Origin: Portunus trituberculatus
Lineage: Eukaryota; Arthropoda; Malacostraca; Decapoda; Portunidae
NCBI RefSeq assembly: GCF_017591435.1
Contig: NC_059303.1
Coordinates: forward strand, 1 to 64,000
DNA: 64,000 bases
Reading direction: 5' to 3'
Made by a program: the position numbers and the translations under genes. The stretch's first letter is position 1. Each line of letters opens with the position of its first letter. The notes below the pieces were generated by a model. It was not told where the DNA came from. It saw nothing but the letters and a program-made list of their open reading frames with translations, and did not search any database. Positions 1 to 10,395 of the stretch are shown here, in pieces.

Positions 1-298
1 AGTGAACCACCAGCAACATTTTGTGGATCCAGTGACAGGAGCACACACAGGCAATTGAACGATCGTGGTTGGACGCTAAAACGGTGATTCTAAAGAGAAT
101 TTTTACCTTTCTTCCATATCTATTTAAGTCATTCCTAGGATATGTACAAATTAAGTGTTTATTGCTAAAATAAATGTATGGAAATGTGTGATATCTATGA
201 GGGAGGGATAATGCAGCAGTAGACCTCACGCTATAGTGCTAACGGGAGGTAGATCTCATGCTATACCGTGGTAGACCTCACGCTAAAGTAGCACCATT
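1..298. other. Unassigned sequence with short imperfect repeats
   Basis: No coding potential is recognised. Three imperfect copies of a unit beginning GTAGAYCTCAYGCTA lie at about 219-292. This may be the 3' untranslated part of the minus-strand LINE fragment that starts at 299, but the link is not shown by the sequence. Confidence 0.3.
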
Positions 299-1046
299 TT
301 AGGGATCCTGAGGAGGAATTGGAGAAATAGGACAAGATACAGAAATGAGATTGTGATCAGAGCCCAACGGAAATGATAGGGTAACAGCATAAGTAGAAGG
401 ATTAGAGGTAAGGAAGAGATCAAGAATGTTGGGTGTATCTCCAAGATGGTCAGGATTACAAGTAGGGTGTTGCACCAGTTGCTCTAGGTCATGAAGGATA
501 GCAAAGTTGAAGGCTAGTTCACCAGGATGGTCAGTGAAGAGAGAGGAAAGCTGGTAGTGAACATTGAAATCTCCAAGAATAGAGATCTCTGCGAAAAGGT
601 AGAGGGACAGAATGTGCTCCACTTTAAACGTTAAATAGCCAAAGAATTTACTATAGTCAGAGGAGTTAGAGGAGAGATAGACAGCACAGATTAATTTAGT
701 TAGAGAGTAACTATTGAGTTGAAGCAGGATAGTGGAAAACTTGGAAGATTTGAGAGCGTGGGCACATGGAAGTTAAGTTGTTGCGCACATAGATGCAACA
801 TCCAGCTTTGGAATGAAAAAGAGAATAGAGAAAGTAGGAGTGAACAGAGAAGGGGCTATTGTCAGTAGCTTCAGACAACTGTGTTTCGGTGAGATAAAGA
901 TGTGGTTTAGTAGAGGAGATGTGGTGTTCCACAGATTGAAAATTGGATCCAAGACTGCGAATGTTGCAGAAGTTAATGTAGAAAAAGTTGAGGGAGATGT
1001 CAAGACATAGAGATAATGAAAAGACGTTATATAGGGGATAAGCCAA
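299..1046 (-). pseudogene. LINE ORF2 fragment, endonuclease domain
   Basis: Two minus-strand reading blocks (1046-711 and 622-299) together resemble the apurinic-endonuclease-like (EEP) domain at the start of non-LTR retrotransposon ORF2. The first block opens with a typical FCNIRSLGSNF start and contains a TETQLS motif. The second has ILGDFNVHYQL and ends with a GSDHNLISV catalytic motif. The blocks are in different frames and about 90 bp between them is not open, so the gene is broken. The reverse transcriptase that should follow is absent; the match stops at 299. A 20-odd base T run at 1058-1079 lies beyond the 5' side. Family knowledge: the endonuclease nicks the target DNA for target-primed reverse transcription. 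The clade is not assigned. Confidence 0.75.
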
Positions 1047-1845
1047 ATTCTTCAGGGTTTTTTTTTTTTTTTTTTTTTTGCACTGCTGGATGTATAAAAG
1101 TTAGGCCCCATTGCAAAAGATATATTGCTGTTGTTCAATATTTTTAAGATGTCATTGAACATAAAATGGATTTGCTGAAAGGTTCCATTATAAACCTGAT
1201 GTGGAAACTGTGTGAGTTAGATGGTGTGGTGTAAACTGAGGCAAAGGATGTACCAAGGATCTAGCCACATACTCAAAACGCGCCTTACTGAAAAGCGTTT
1301 TTTGGCGAAAGGTGCCTTTGACACCAGCAGACCAAAGGCGCTTTTCCGACAACTTCGATTCTCCTACTCAAAATATTGCAAAACTGCCTTTGGTGTGTTG
1401 GATCGATACGCGCCTTTATACTAATGTCCCTGTATAGTATACTAGGTACTTGACTTTAAACACGCAAGCCAATCATAGTGGCCGTAAGCTGCTTTTTGGA
1501 AATACAAGCAAAACACAAAGCAGCAATATCAGCTGGCTGCACAGAGGTAAACAAACACACGCATATGTGGCTCGTTCTCTATACTTTACATACTTTCTAT
1601 TACTTTTGTTTTGGGGAATGGCTTGCCATAGGAATTAGCCTGCAAAGAAGAGAAAGCAGCCAACCTTCACAAAAGATTAATTATTGTAGGGTTGCCATAC
1701 GTCCGGATTTCCCTGCACATGTCCGGAATTCAGATAACGAAATCTGCGTCCGGGGGGATTTTTGAAAATCCCTCAAATGTCCAGAATTGCACCTTCCATC
1801 AGTAACTGTTAAAAAATCACATTTATTAAATTTCCTTTGGTTGAA

Positions 1846-1849
<4 letters not shown>

Positions 1850-1912
<63 letters not shown>
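1850..1912. repeat. (GA)n microsatellite
   Basis: About 63 bp of perfect GA repeat inside the 720-bp hAT element. Confidence 0.95.
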
Positions 1913-1914
<2 letters not shown>

Positions 1915-2114
1915 AGCTGCTTTGGTTTGGTTTCGGTCAAGACTCTGACGTGTATGGGTCCTGTATGAAGTCAGTGCTCACAGCCTTCCGGGCCCTTCCC
2001 AACGCCGCCTCACGTCGCGCCCCAGTCTTTAACCAGTTCTGATATGGGTCAGTTTGGATTACTGTTTGCGGCCGTGTGACCTTGTCATTACAAGTATTAC
2101 TTGTTCTTGTCAAG

Positions 2115-2261
2115 ATGCCCAAACGAAAGTGTAAATTCACTGCAGAGATGCAGAACAAACTGCCGTGCTTAAAAAAAGGCAGGGATGAGTGGGAAGCTGA
2201 GTGTTTGGTGTGTAAACCAGGAACATTTGTCTCATTGACACATAAAGGCATTAATGACTAA
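2115..2261 (+). CDS. Zinc-finger N-terminal fragment carried by the hAT element
   Basis: A 48-codon frame starts MPKRKCKFTAEMQ and contains GRDEWEAECLVCKPG. This resembles the N-terminal BED-like zinc finger of many animal hAT-type transposases (basic MPKRKC start, short acidic stretch, then a CxxC pair). It ends at a TAA after about 48 residues and nothing catalytic follows, so it is a first exon or a truncated remnant. The start at 2115 is chosen over the longer upstream frame because family members begin with MPKRK. Whether it is expressed is unknown. Confidence 0.5.
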   Translation: MPKRKCKFTAEMQNKLPCLKKGRDEWEAECLVCKPGTFVSLTHKGIND

Positions 2262-2582
2262 GTCACATGATTATCAGCCATATGCAAAGGTAAATAAGTT
2301 GAGTTTCTTTTAAATAATTTACATAGTTTCCAGTATCATATCAGGACCATAATCAGGTGTTAGTGCAGGTGTCCAGAATTTTGATAGTTCATATATGGCA
2401 ACCCTAAGTTATTGATACCAATAATGAAATGGCAAAGAGCAAAGAAATTTTATTTATGGCTACATCTCATATAATACCTGAAGGAAAACGATAAATGCTT
2501 TGTGAGAGGAGATCAATGACGCTGTGAAGTGTTGGTAGAGGGTGATGGTCTGAAGAACGCGACAGTAGTAGTGGTATAGTAA

Positions 2583-2593
2583 CAGTAGTAGTG

Positions 2594-2642
<49 letters not shown>

Positions 2643-2652
2643 ATAGTGATAG

Positions 2653-2738
<86 letters not shown>
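2583..2738. repeat. (GTA)n then (TA)n microsatellite
   Basis: A trinucleotide GTA/GTG tract at about 2583-2641 is followed by about 80 bp of TA repeat (2656-2738). Reading frames across it are artefacts. Confidence 0.95.
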
Positions 2739-2739
<1 letters not shown>

Positions 2740-2743
<4 letters not shown>

Positions 2744-4084
2744 CATTTATTTATTGATGTGAAGAGTAAGGCCAAATGATACACATATATTTCATTTTAA
2801 TATATTTTTGTATGAAAGATGGCTTAAACATTGTAGTATACAAACCTAACTTAATAAAGAATAAATAAATAATGTAAATTTTCTTTTCCTATAGAGTAAA
2901 TACTTTATTATAATAAAGATGGCAGGGTGAGGGAAATGAAACTGCATATAAAAAAATCCTAATACATGTAATGAAAATACATATGGGTGAAAATGAAAAG
3001 TATGAGACAGCTTGGCTGTACATATGATAGTTAATTTGGAAACAATACAACAAACAGAAACAGTACATTTGTAACCTGTTACTATCACTCCCAATACAGC
3101 AATAATGATCTCTGTTATTCAAAGCAAAAGCTAATGGTAATGATAAAAGAAGTTGGAGAAATTAGTGCTACCTTATGTGTCACATCACAGATAAACTAAC
3201 TTAACAAACCACTTAGGTAAAATGAATGTCTTAAACAATGAAGTAAAGTACACAATTTGCATTTTCCAACAGATTTCCTGGCAGTTAAACATGTAGGCTA
3301 TTCTAAATTACTACATCCAGACCAACCTAACCTAACTAACATGCATTAGGCAACCATACAACAAATATACACTCTTGTGCTCATGTACTGACAGAATTTT
3401 ATCAAGGAAGCACTCGTAACCATTCAGCAGGGGATATCTAATGAGTCATAATCTTTTCTTGTCACAATTGTCAGGCAGCAAAGTATACAACCATTACATC
3501 TGCAGTTCCTGGCCCAGACCTGAAACAGTTGGTGATTATTTAGTTATGTTACTCCTTTTTTAAAAGTAGGGGTGGGGATACAGCAGAAGTATTAGCAGAT
3601 AGCAGAGGAGGGGGTTAGTGAGGGGGTTGAAGCTTGTCCAATTTTTTTTTTACTATTACATAAAAATTACATTATTGCATGAAATTACCTGAATATAGCT
3701 TAAAAATGCTCTCAAGACTACTAAGTTTTGAAAAAAATAATGGGGAGGGTCCCCCAGACCCACAAGCTGATTAGGTTCACTTCGCTCCCAGTGGCTTGAT
3801 ACCAACCTCAAGGGGTAAAGGAATTCAGCTTAAACCATCCCATCTTTTGATTCTGAATCCACCACTGAGCACAAAATGCCACATCAACTAACTTAGCCTG
3901 TCTGCTGCAAAAAGCTAACCTTAGCTACAGCACAAAGGATAACCTAACTAACACTACGCTACCCATACACTGGATATACACTCATGTGTTCATATACTGA
4001 CAGTATTTTTAATCTTTATGTGAAAATTTAAGACAAAATATTACAAATTGAGGCGTGAAATTATTCTTGACAATTACCTACTGT
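2740..4084. other. Intergenic sequence, nothing recognised
   Basis: AT-rich sequence with no convincing reading frame. The motif AACCTAACTAAC recurs (about 3330 and 3940), and similar blocks mentioning a tested chromosome-like ACACTCATGTG stretch occur near 3369 and 3980. This suggests an internal, diverged duplication of roughly 600 bp. It lies within the candidate 3.5-kb inverted-end element. Confidence 0.3.
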
Positions 4085-4600
4085 CTCCAAGAGTTGGCTG
4101 TCCCCAAAATAATACATATTGTCTTACTTTGTTATGGCTAGTATTCTAAGGTCTTGCTATCCAAAAATAGTTTTTGGGCTCACTATTTCCCTCCAAACCA
4201 AACATTTAAGTATTAATGTTAAATTTGCTAGGCTGCACACTCCCCTTCACCAAGTTTTCTCAAGAGTTATTCATCCCCAAAAAAACTCTTATCACGTTAT
4301 TCACTATGGCTAGTATTTTAATGTCTTACTGCCATATAACAAAAGTTAACGCAAATCACGTCACTCTAAACCCAATATTAACCTTACAATTTGTGAAATA
4401 ATTAGCCAATTAAGAGATGCATTCATCTCCGCTTCCAAAGCTGAGGAGTTATCACGCTCCAAAATCACACATATCACCTTAATTATTTTACTATGGGTGC
4501 TATTTTAAGGTCTCGCTGCCCTATAAATACTTCTGAGGAAACCACGTCACTCTAAACCCAATATTAAGCTTACAATTTGCGTAATCATTTGTCAAGAAAC
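4085..4600. repeat. Three diverged tandem copies, about 175-bp unit
   Basis: The block AAGAGTT..TCCCCAAAA, then an ATGGCTAGTATT..AAGGTCTTGCT stretch, then CCAATATTAA..ACAATTTG recurs three times, with the ATGGSTRSTATT landmark near 4134, 4303 and 4492. The spacing is about 170-190 bp. The copies are clearly diverged, so this is an old minisatellite-like array. Confidence 0.6.
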
Positions 4601-4949
4601 GCAACTACTTCCACTGCTGCTGATGCTGCAGCATTTGCTACTGCTGCTCCCAAATGCCTCCCCAAGCCTCCTTCGACCAGAAAAGCGCCGCCAATTTTCA
4701 AAGATGGTGGCGCCCAACAGAGCGTTTGAGTATGCACCTTTTGGAAGAAAAACGCTTAGGAAAAACATCTTGCGGCCAAAAGCGCCTTTAGAAGTTTTGA
4801 GTATGCGGCCCCAAGCTGAGCCATCCATATCTTTGGGATCGGAAACCAGATTGTCAAGGGAACTAACTTATTTTTCCCTCTTATATAACCATGAAAGAAC
4901 TTAGGCTTTTTTTTTTTTTTAGTAGCTTTCAAGTATGTGTTCTTCGTAA

Positions 4950-5276
4950 GCTATTTGCCTTTGTGTTACCATGGTGGCTCCCCCCATGTCTCATACAACA
5001 GAGAAGGTTAAAATTTGGGGACTACACTCAATTCATGCAAGAAATCATCCATAGCTTCCGGCGTCCGTGAAAATTTGAAAAATATCGGTGGCGACGATAT
5101 TCAGTTTCATGGAACGGAGACGTAACGGTCACTGAGAGTCAAAACACGGTACTGCGCCGGACGTGTGTGAACGCGTCAGTCAAATTCAAAGTAACGATAT
5201 TTTTTTTCACTGACACTGAAGCACTGAGCGGATACGGCACTGATACGTCACTGATGTGTGTGAATCGACCTTAAGG
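4950..5276 (-). pseudogene. Possible PIF/Harbinger end with MADF-like start
   Basis: Read on the minus strand, the block starts at 5276 with TTA then AGGTCGATTCACACACATC, a repeat-like end rich in CACTGA motifs. It reaches an ATG near 5056 followed by MDDFLHEL, and then, after a stop and frame change, LLYETWGE. The M-x-x-FL-x-EL plus LLYE pattern resembles the MADF domain in the second ORF of many PIF/Harbinger transposons, which leave TTA target duplications. The opposite end and a DDE transposase are not seen. This is inference from weak motifs. Confidence 0.3.
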
Positions 5277-5280
5277 CTGA

Positions 5281-6499
5281 AAGATGAAGGATAATTTTAT
5301 AACTACCAGCGAGTAGAGCCTGCAATGTTCAATGAATTATTACAACGGGTTGGGCCCAGAAAAATAAAAACAAATAGGTACCAATTTTAAATCAAGTCTT
5401 AAGTTGGCATTGACCATTAGCTATCCAGTATGAGTATTGAGTGAAGTGTAACACAATCAGCAGGTTTGTTCTAGAAGTCTGCCGAGCATTCAGAGAAGAA
5501 TATAAACATGAAGTTATAATGACCTGTCCCGATCGAGGTCGCTCATTCCATGGTTTCACAGGGATCGAGGCGGTGGTCCTTGTACTTGCGTACAGCCAGT
5601 GTAATGGTCGCACAGAGGAGGCACAAAGGACACTGATAAAAAGAAAAAAAAATAATAAAATAAATCAATAAAATCTGACGACCAAACTGCTTCCTCCACG
5701 ACTTTTCAGCTCCTTGTACCTCCCTTGAAACTCCGCGATGTACGCCGTGCACTTATGCCTCCCTACCATAACCCAATTTGACGGGGATCGAGCTGCGTAA
5801 TGGGGAAGGAATATCACACTATCGTGAGTATAAATTTGTCGGTAAACCCACAGTTGTAGACTGTCTACAACTGTGGGTTTACTGACGAGCTGCGTAAGTT
5901 TTCAGCATGTTGAAAATGGTCGCCAAACCATAGCGCTTTCCTACTTCCTCCTGACAACCACCGGCGACCATGCCAATTTTAAGTGCTCAGAAAGGTCGCA
6001 TAGCGGTCGGCACTCCAGTGGGACGGGGGTAAGGATCGTCATCCGTACAGACACAGGTGCATATGATGGTCATACAGCTGTGTATCGCAATACAAGTGTG
6101 GTGGCAGTCTATGGAGAGCACTGGAGACCAGCACAACACTTGAACACAGGCAGCCAGTACTGAGAATGTACTACTGACGTGAGTGCTGAGTGTACAGAGG
6201 ATGCACGTTAACATCACAAAACAACATGACCGAGACATTTTGCCCTACAACCAAGCACACAAAGAATATCAATTAACTGTGCTAAAACTTGCATGGACTA
6301 TGGAGGTGCAATCTGTATTCAGACTCCTTAGCATATGTACTGTACAGGCGTTCCTTTAATGCCAACAATAGTCACTTGATGGATTGGCATGTGAAACGCT
6401 AAGAAAAAGAACAACCAATGAGTTTTTAAATAAGCGTTGAAATTTTAACAGTATTGCAATGCATATTTAAATGGTAACAGAAGTGACGATGAAATCACA
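5281..6499. other. Unassigned sequence around a hairpin
   Basis: Apart from the perfect palindrome at 5842-5882, no gene or element could be supported. Short open frames (for example 5873-6163 on the + strand) have no recognisable motif. Confidence 0.3.
5842..5882. repeat. Perfect 20-bp inverted repeat with 1-base loop
   Basis: The arms at 5842-5861 and 5863-5882 are exact reverse complements, separated by a single T. After one mismatch the pairing continues for several more bases on each side (GTC/GAC). There is no following T tract and no adjacent gene, so a terminator reading is not warranted. Confidence 0.9.
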
Positions 6500-6519
6500 T
6501 AATATGCTGAGGAGGTTGG

Positions 6520-6830
6520 CACAGAAACTTCCCGCAGCATAATTTTCACTAGCAGTTCACCCAAATAATTACACGTACGGTATGGGATACACAGCCAGTC
6601 CCGTCATCAAGTTTCTGTATCCACAACGGAGCTTTGCTCTTGTAGCAGCACTTTTTTGGGGTAATCTCTGTACTTTATATCACAAAGCACAGGATAAGAC
6701 CGAATTTTCTCAATGAGTAGGATCATCAGCCCCATTGATCCACTGTAGAGGCATGATGAAAGCACGTACAGTTCTTGGTGCTGATCAAGAAAAGAAAAAT
6801 AAAACTAAGCCAAAAATAATATCCTATATA
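6520..6830 (-). pseudogene. MADF-domain-like fragment, intronless copy
   Basis: On the minus strand the frame reads IEKIRSYPVLCDIKYRDY, which matches the start of a MADF domain (usually I-x-x-V-R-x-x-P-x-LWD); the W is C here. Two stops follow shortly. About 70 bp further on it shares the block CACCCAAATAATTACAC (reverse complement orientation) with 8075-8155. It is an inverted relative of 7250-7425. MADF domains occur in arthropod transcription factors and in PIF/Harbinger ORF2 proteins; which one this derives from is not resolved. Confidence 0.45.
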
Positions 6831-7249
6831 CATGGCCCTTTCTCGCTCTCAACACTACCCGTTGAATATCCCACTGTTACATTATTTAAGAAGTGCATGA
6901 ACGTACGTACCGTCAGCAGATGAAGATTTGCGCAGCAATGATAGTTAAGGGAGTATACTACACGGGCGGGATTTTATAAGGTTATTTGAATTTATTCACG
7001 TAAGACAAATTATATATATATATATATAAAAAAAAAACTTTGTTGCATAAAAATTTTGATGAGTGCAAGATCGGCTAATTAAGAACTGTTGTGACAATTT
7101 TAGATAATATAACACATGGGGATCGATATTCCTTACTGGTAGTGTTGAGGGTGAGAAAGGGGAGTGTATAGACTATAGAGGATAGTCTGTTATCAATTAT
7201 TTAAATCTTCGTTTTACCTTAATTTATGGTAAAAGATGACATATACGGG

Positions 7250-7425
7250 TTTTTCTTGATCAGTACCAAGAACTCTGCCTTTGCCATGCCTCTACAGTGG
7301 ACCAATATGGGATTGAATTCCATTGAGAGGATTCGGTCAGTTCCTGTTTTATGGGATATAAAGCACAGATTGAGATTACTCCAAGAAATTGCTGGCACAA
7401 CAACAGCTAGGTCAGGTAGTTCGGT
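7250..7425 (+). pseudogene. MADF-domain-like fragment, possibly with an intron
   Basis: The + strand frame reads SIERIRSVPVLWDIKHRLRL, then LLQEIAGTTTARSG, and stops being similar at TCG|GTAAGT (about 7421). Similarity to the inverted copy at 6520-6830 resumes near 8065 after TTAG. So the gap (about 7422-8064) looks like an intron that the other copy lacks. The MADF signature RP-x-LWD is intact here (VPVLWD). The segment is short and the domain is incomplete. Confidence 0.45.
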
Positions 7426-8064
7426 AAGTTTTAATTGCCTTTATATCGGCGCTTCTCTAGCTGATATTGTTTCTTACTTTTTTTTTCACTCTGCTTTGTC
7501 CAACAATTTGTTCTATTAACTTCTTTCCTCTTCAACATTTCATATATTATTTACTTCTCTTGTAACTTTTGATTGTCAAGAAGTAATTGTCCTATAATAT
7601 TTTCTTCTTCTATAAATGGTACATCTCTGCAAAATTATTGTAATTTACTTTATTTCTTCATATCCTGGACACCACAAAAAAAAAAAAGTTTTAAATCTAC
7701 CTAGATTGCTGTCACGCAATGTTTCAGTGTCAGGTTGTTAAATATAGCTTTGAAAAAGATTATTGACAGTGTATTCTCATACACTGTCTCTTCCAATATT
7801 TCTTTCTTCCAGTTTTTATGTATTGCTAAAGACTTGATTTTTCTGTTATTTCCTTTTGTTAATATCTAGTCTCTAATCTTATATCTTTTAGTTTTCTTTC
7901 TTAATCTATTTTAATTTTCAATATTTATGTATTTACTTATTGACATTTTTATTCGCGAATGTATACTATTTTCATTTTTCATTTTTGATACTCTACCCTT
8001 ATAAATGGTCAATGAAGGTATTCATACAAGTCATGTTGTCCTTGCGGCCTGAATTTACTTAGCA
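7426..8064. other. AT-rich spacer within the MADF-like repeat
   Basis: T-rich sequence without reading frames. It starts GTAAGT and ends TTAG, consistent with a former intron, but a plain insertion fits equally well. Confidence 0.3.
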
Positions 8065-8215
8065 AGAGATTGGCTGAGTATATCCCATACTGTGTAATTA
8101 TTTGGGTGAGCTGCTGGTCAAAATTATGTAGGGGGAACTTGCTGTGTTGAGCGAAAACCTGTCCGTTTAATAGACGCTTTATAGCCGAAGTATGCTGTGC
8201 TGAACGAAATTACCG

Positions 8216-9620
8216 TTATAACATAACATAAATAATAGGATAACAAAGGGCCACCAGGGCCCATCTAGTTTATCCTGTATCAGTCGCACAGCGACCTCGT
8301 CATCAGTACTTAAAGATACACTTACAAGTACACAATACATTATATACTAATTCTAAATATTTGGCCCATTAACAGGATTAAGTCCTGCATCGAATTCCTC
8401 TACAATCTGTAATCCCCATACATGGGGATCATGTCTTGTTTAACTATAGTAAATTTCTTATAAAAACTATCATGCAGCGCTATACATAATTATAAATCTA
8501 ATAAATTTAAGTGCTTATCTAATCTGTTTTTAAACATTGTCAAACTAGTGCTATTTACAACCGTCTCTGGCAATGCATTCCAGAAGTCTACCACCCTATG
8601 ACTAAAGAAATATTTTCTTATATCTAACCTGCAGCCTTGCTTTCTAATCTTCCTGCCATGATTTCTAGTCCTACTTCCTCCTCTAAGGTAAAGAAAGATC
8701 TCACATCTATGTAGTTTGTATCTGAGAACATTTTAAATAACTCTATCATATCCCTCTTATACATCTCCTCTCAAATGAAAACATGTTTAATGCCTTTAAT
8801 CTATCTCTATACTCCAGGCGCTTCAAAGCTGGTATCATCCTAGTTGCTCTTCTCTGAACTGCTTCTAACATGTTGATATCCTGCCTATAGTGGGGTGACC
8901 AGGCCTGTATGCAATACTCTAAATGGGGCCTAACATAGGAATTATATAAGCTACGCACCACTTCCTTACTTTTATAACTAACATTTCTATTTATAAAACC
9001 CAGGATCCTATTTGCCCTATTTCTTGCTTCTAAACATTGCTTTGAAAATTTCATAGTCCTGTCTATCACTACTCCTAAATCCTTTCCTTCATCTACTGCC
9101 TCTAGCCAACATCCCTCCATCTCATAGTTAAAGTTTGTGTTGTCTTTACCTAAATGCATAACCTGACACTTTTAGAATTAAACTCCATCTGCCACCTGTC
9201 TGCCCATGCTATCAGCCTGTCCAGGTCTCGTTGTATTCTGTAATTGTCCTTTTCACCCTGTACTGCACATGCTATCTTAGTATCATCTGCAAACTTTGAT
9301 ACTTTGCTACTAATTCCTATATCTAAATCGTTAATGTACACCAAGAAAAGAAGAGGTCCTAGCACTGATCCTTGGGGTACCCCACTAACCACTTCCTTCC
9401 ACTCAGACATTGCCCCATTTAATACTACTCTCTGTTTCCTATCAGAAAGCCATGCACTAATCCAATCAACTAACCTACCCCCTATCCCATGTAGTCTCAA
9501 TTTGTACACTAGCCTCCTATGCGGTACCTTATCAAACGCCTTGCTAAAATCTAGATATATAACATCTATGCTATTTCCATCATCTAACTCCTTGGTAATA
9601 TATTCTAAGATATCGAGCAG
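8216..9620 (-). mobile_element. CR1-group LINE, 5'-truncated copy
   Basis: Minus-strand ORF2 remnants: 9509-9150 carries the reverse transcriptase core (SGVPQGSVLGPLLFLVYIND, then FADDTKIACAVQ), and 9159-8746 carries the thumb/C-terminal region (EYCIQAWSPHYRQD, RRATRMIPALKR). A frameshift separates the two. The 3' end at about 8216-8235 is a TATGT-type short repeat tail, typical of CR1-like elements. Similarity with the longer copy at 13597-18060 stops at about 9620, so this copy is 5'-truncated. It ends about 420 bp upstream of the DNAJC3 start codon, pointing the opposite way. Confidence 0.85.
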
Positions 9621-9624
9621 ATGA

Positions 9625-10042
9625 AAACCTGCCCGTACTTGTAGGTTGTATCAATAAAAATATCTTTGCTAGTGTAGATGTACAATATTAGCGTTGATAT
9701 TGCCCATTGTCCCTGAGTAGTAGTAGGGTGACAGAAAACACGGTCGCAGACGTAACACTTATTGGAAACAATGAGTGAATTAAAAACAGCGCGGCAGGGA
9801 CAACCAATAGCCGCAGACCACGACCCCGCAAGGCCGTGCGCAGTGATGACTTGTACTAGCCATTACTGACAAAGTAGCATCGCCTTCACCAACTCCACGC
9901 TGGTCACAGGACGTTCGATTCCCCATACAGATGGTCTTGAGTTGCATGTGGAGGCTGTGTAATATTAGCGCGAGCAGTGTTTGTTGTGGTGGGCCGCCTA
10001 TAGGGGGAGGGATAACAGGAGAGTGGGGCCGCGGGAGTTAAA
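9625..10042 (+). promoter_or_regulatory. DNAJC3 promoter and 5' UTR region
   Basis: This is the only stretch near exon 1 free of recognisable repeats. It is more GC-rich than its surroundings. It holds an inverted CCAAT box (ATTGG, 9761-9765), a perfect ER stress response element (9804-9822) and a purine-rich leader (GGGGGAGGGATAACAGGAGAG) just before the ATG. No clear TATA box is seen. The transcription start is not determinable by eye. The extent given is the interval between the truncated LINE and the start codon. Confidence 0.7.
9804..9822 (+). promoter_or_regulatory. Perfect ER stress response element (ERSE)
   Basis: The sequence is CCAATAGCCGCAGACCACG: CCAAT, exactly nine bases, then CCACG. 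This is the full ERSE consensus bound by NF-Y (CCAAT) with ATF6/XBP1 (CCACG) in animal unfolded-protein-response genes. It sits 221 bp upstream of the start codon of a DNAJC3 homologue, which is itself a classic unfolded-protein-response target. Binding and function are inferred. Confidence 0.85.
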
Positions 10043-10121
10043 ATGACGCTATTTGGTTCCCTCCACCGCACTATTTATTCTCTGTGGCTCTTCCTCGCCT
10101 CCCTAGACCTTCGGCTGTCTG
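10043..10121 (+). CDS. DNAJC3: DNAJC3 (p58IPK) exon 1, signal peptide
   Basis: DNAJC3 is an ER-luminal HSP40 co-chaperone with N-terminal TPR repeats and a C-terminal J domain; it helps BiP fold clients and restrains PERK signalling. This exon encodes 26 residues and one base of the next codon. It starts MTLFGSLHR and has a hydrophobic core IYSLWLFLASL, which is a good secretory signal; the following SLDLRL resembles the VLVDLQ of the vertebrate protein at the same place. The start has an A at -3. The exon ends G|GTGAGT, a strong phase-1 donor, and the spare G joins the AG opening exon 2 to make a Glu codon. The exon is too short to stand alone; the call rests on the signal peptide, the matching phase, the continuity with exon 2 and the ERSE upstream. 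Confidence 0.85.
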
Positions 10122-10395
10122 GTGAGTCTTTATGACAAGCTGTATTGCTTTCCAGGACAAGGTATGATGCTGTGGTCAAAGCCAGGAAACTCCAAAATTA
10201 ATCAGTGTTGGAGTAAAGCATGTTTTTTTTTTCTTCTTTTGCGATTGTATGGAAAAAAATTATCTTGCGATTGGTTCTTTTGTGCTAGTAAATGGGCTTC
10301 GTCGTGTTATTAGTTCTCAGTTTCTATTACTTTGGTATTAGGTTAGCTGGTGTTTTATATGCATATATTTTTCTTTGTATAGATACAGGTAAGAT

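Larger units (their letters stand above)
1687..2406. mobile_element. Non-autonomous hAT element, 720 bp
   Basis: The ends are inverted repeats: TAGGGTTGCCATA at 1687 and TATGGCAACCCTA ending at 2406, with a subterminal GTCCGGA/GTCCAGAATT motif repeated inside. The flanks carry an 8-bp near-perfect target duplication, AATTATTG (1679-1686) and AGTTATTG (2407-2414). An 8-bp duplication with short inverted ends is the hallmark of the hAT superfamily. The element contains a GA microsatellite and a short zinc-finger reading frame but no catalytic domain, so it would depend on a transposase supplied elsewhere. Confidence 0.8.
1255..4815. mobile_element. Candidate long DNA transposon with matching inverted ends
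   Basis: The left end reads CATACTCAAAACGCGCCTT at about 1268, and the reverse complement of the right end reads GCATACTCAAAACTTCTAA from about 4806. Both ends then carry clusters of the same short motifs (GGCGCTTTT, AAAGGYGC, AAGCGTTTTT) and a second TACTCAAA. This looks like imperfect terminal inverted repeats bounding about 3.5 kb. No transposase is visible inside and no target duplication could be identified. The interval contains a younger hAT element and diverged tandem repeats. It could instead be two solo copies of one repeat in opposite orientation. Confidence 0.35.

Noticed and set aside
3330..3990. Vertebrate- or plant-type telomere-like CCTAA repeats
   Set aside because: Only isolated AACCTAAC words, not an array.
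5873..6163. 96-codon + strand frame
   Set aside because: No motif, no splice or promoter context; it starts in a palindrome.
9244..9624. 126-codon + strand frame over the CR1 copy
   Set aside because: Antisense shadow of the LINE reverse transcriptase on the minus strand.
10122..10313. 63-codon + strand frame right after exon 1
   Set aside because: It starts inside the intron after a strong donor and has no domain; an intronic chance frame.
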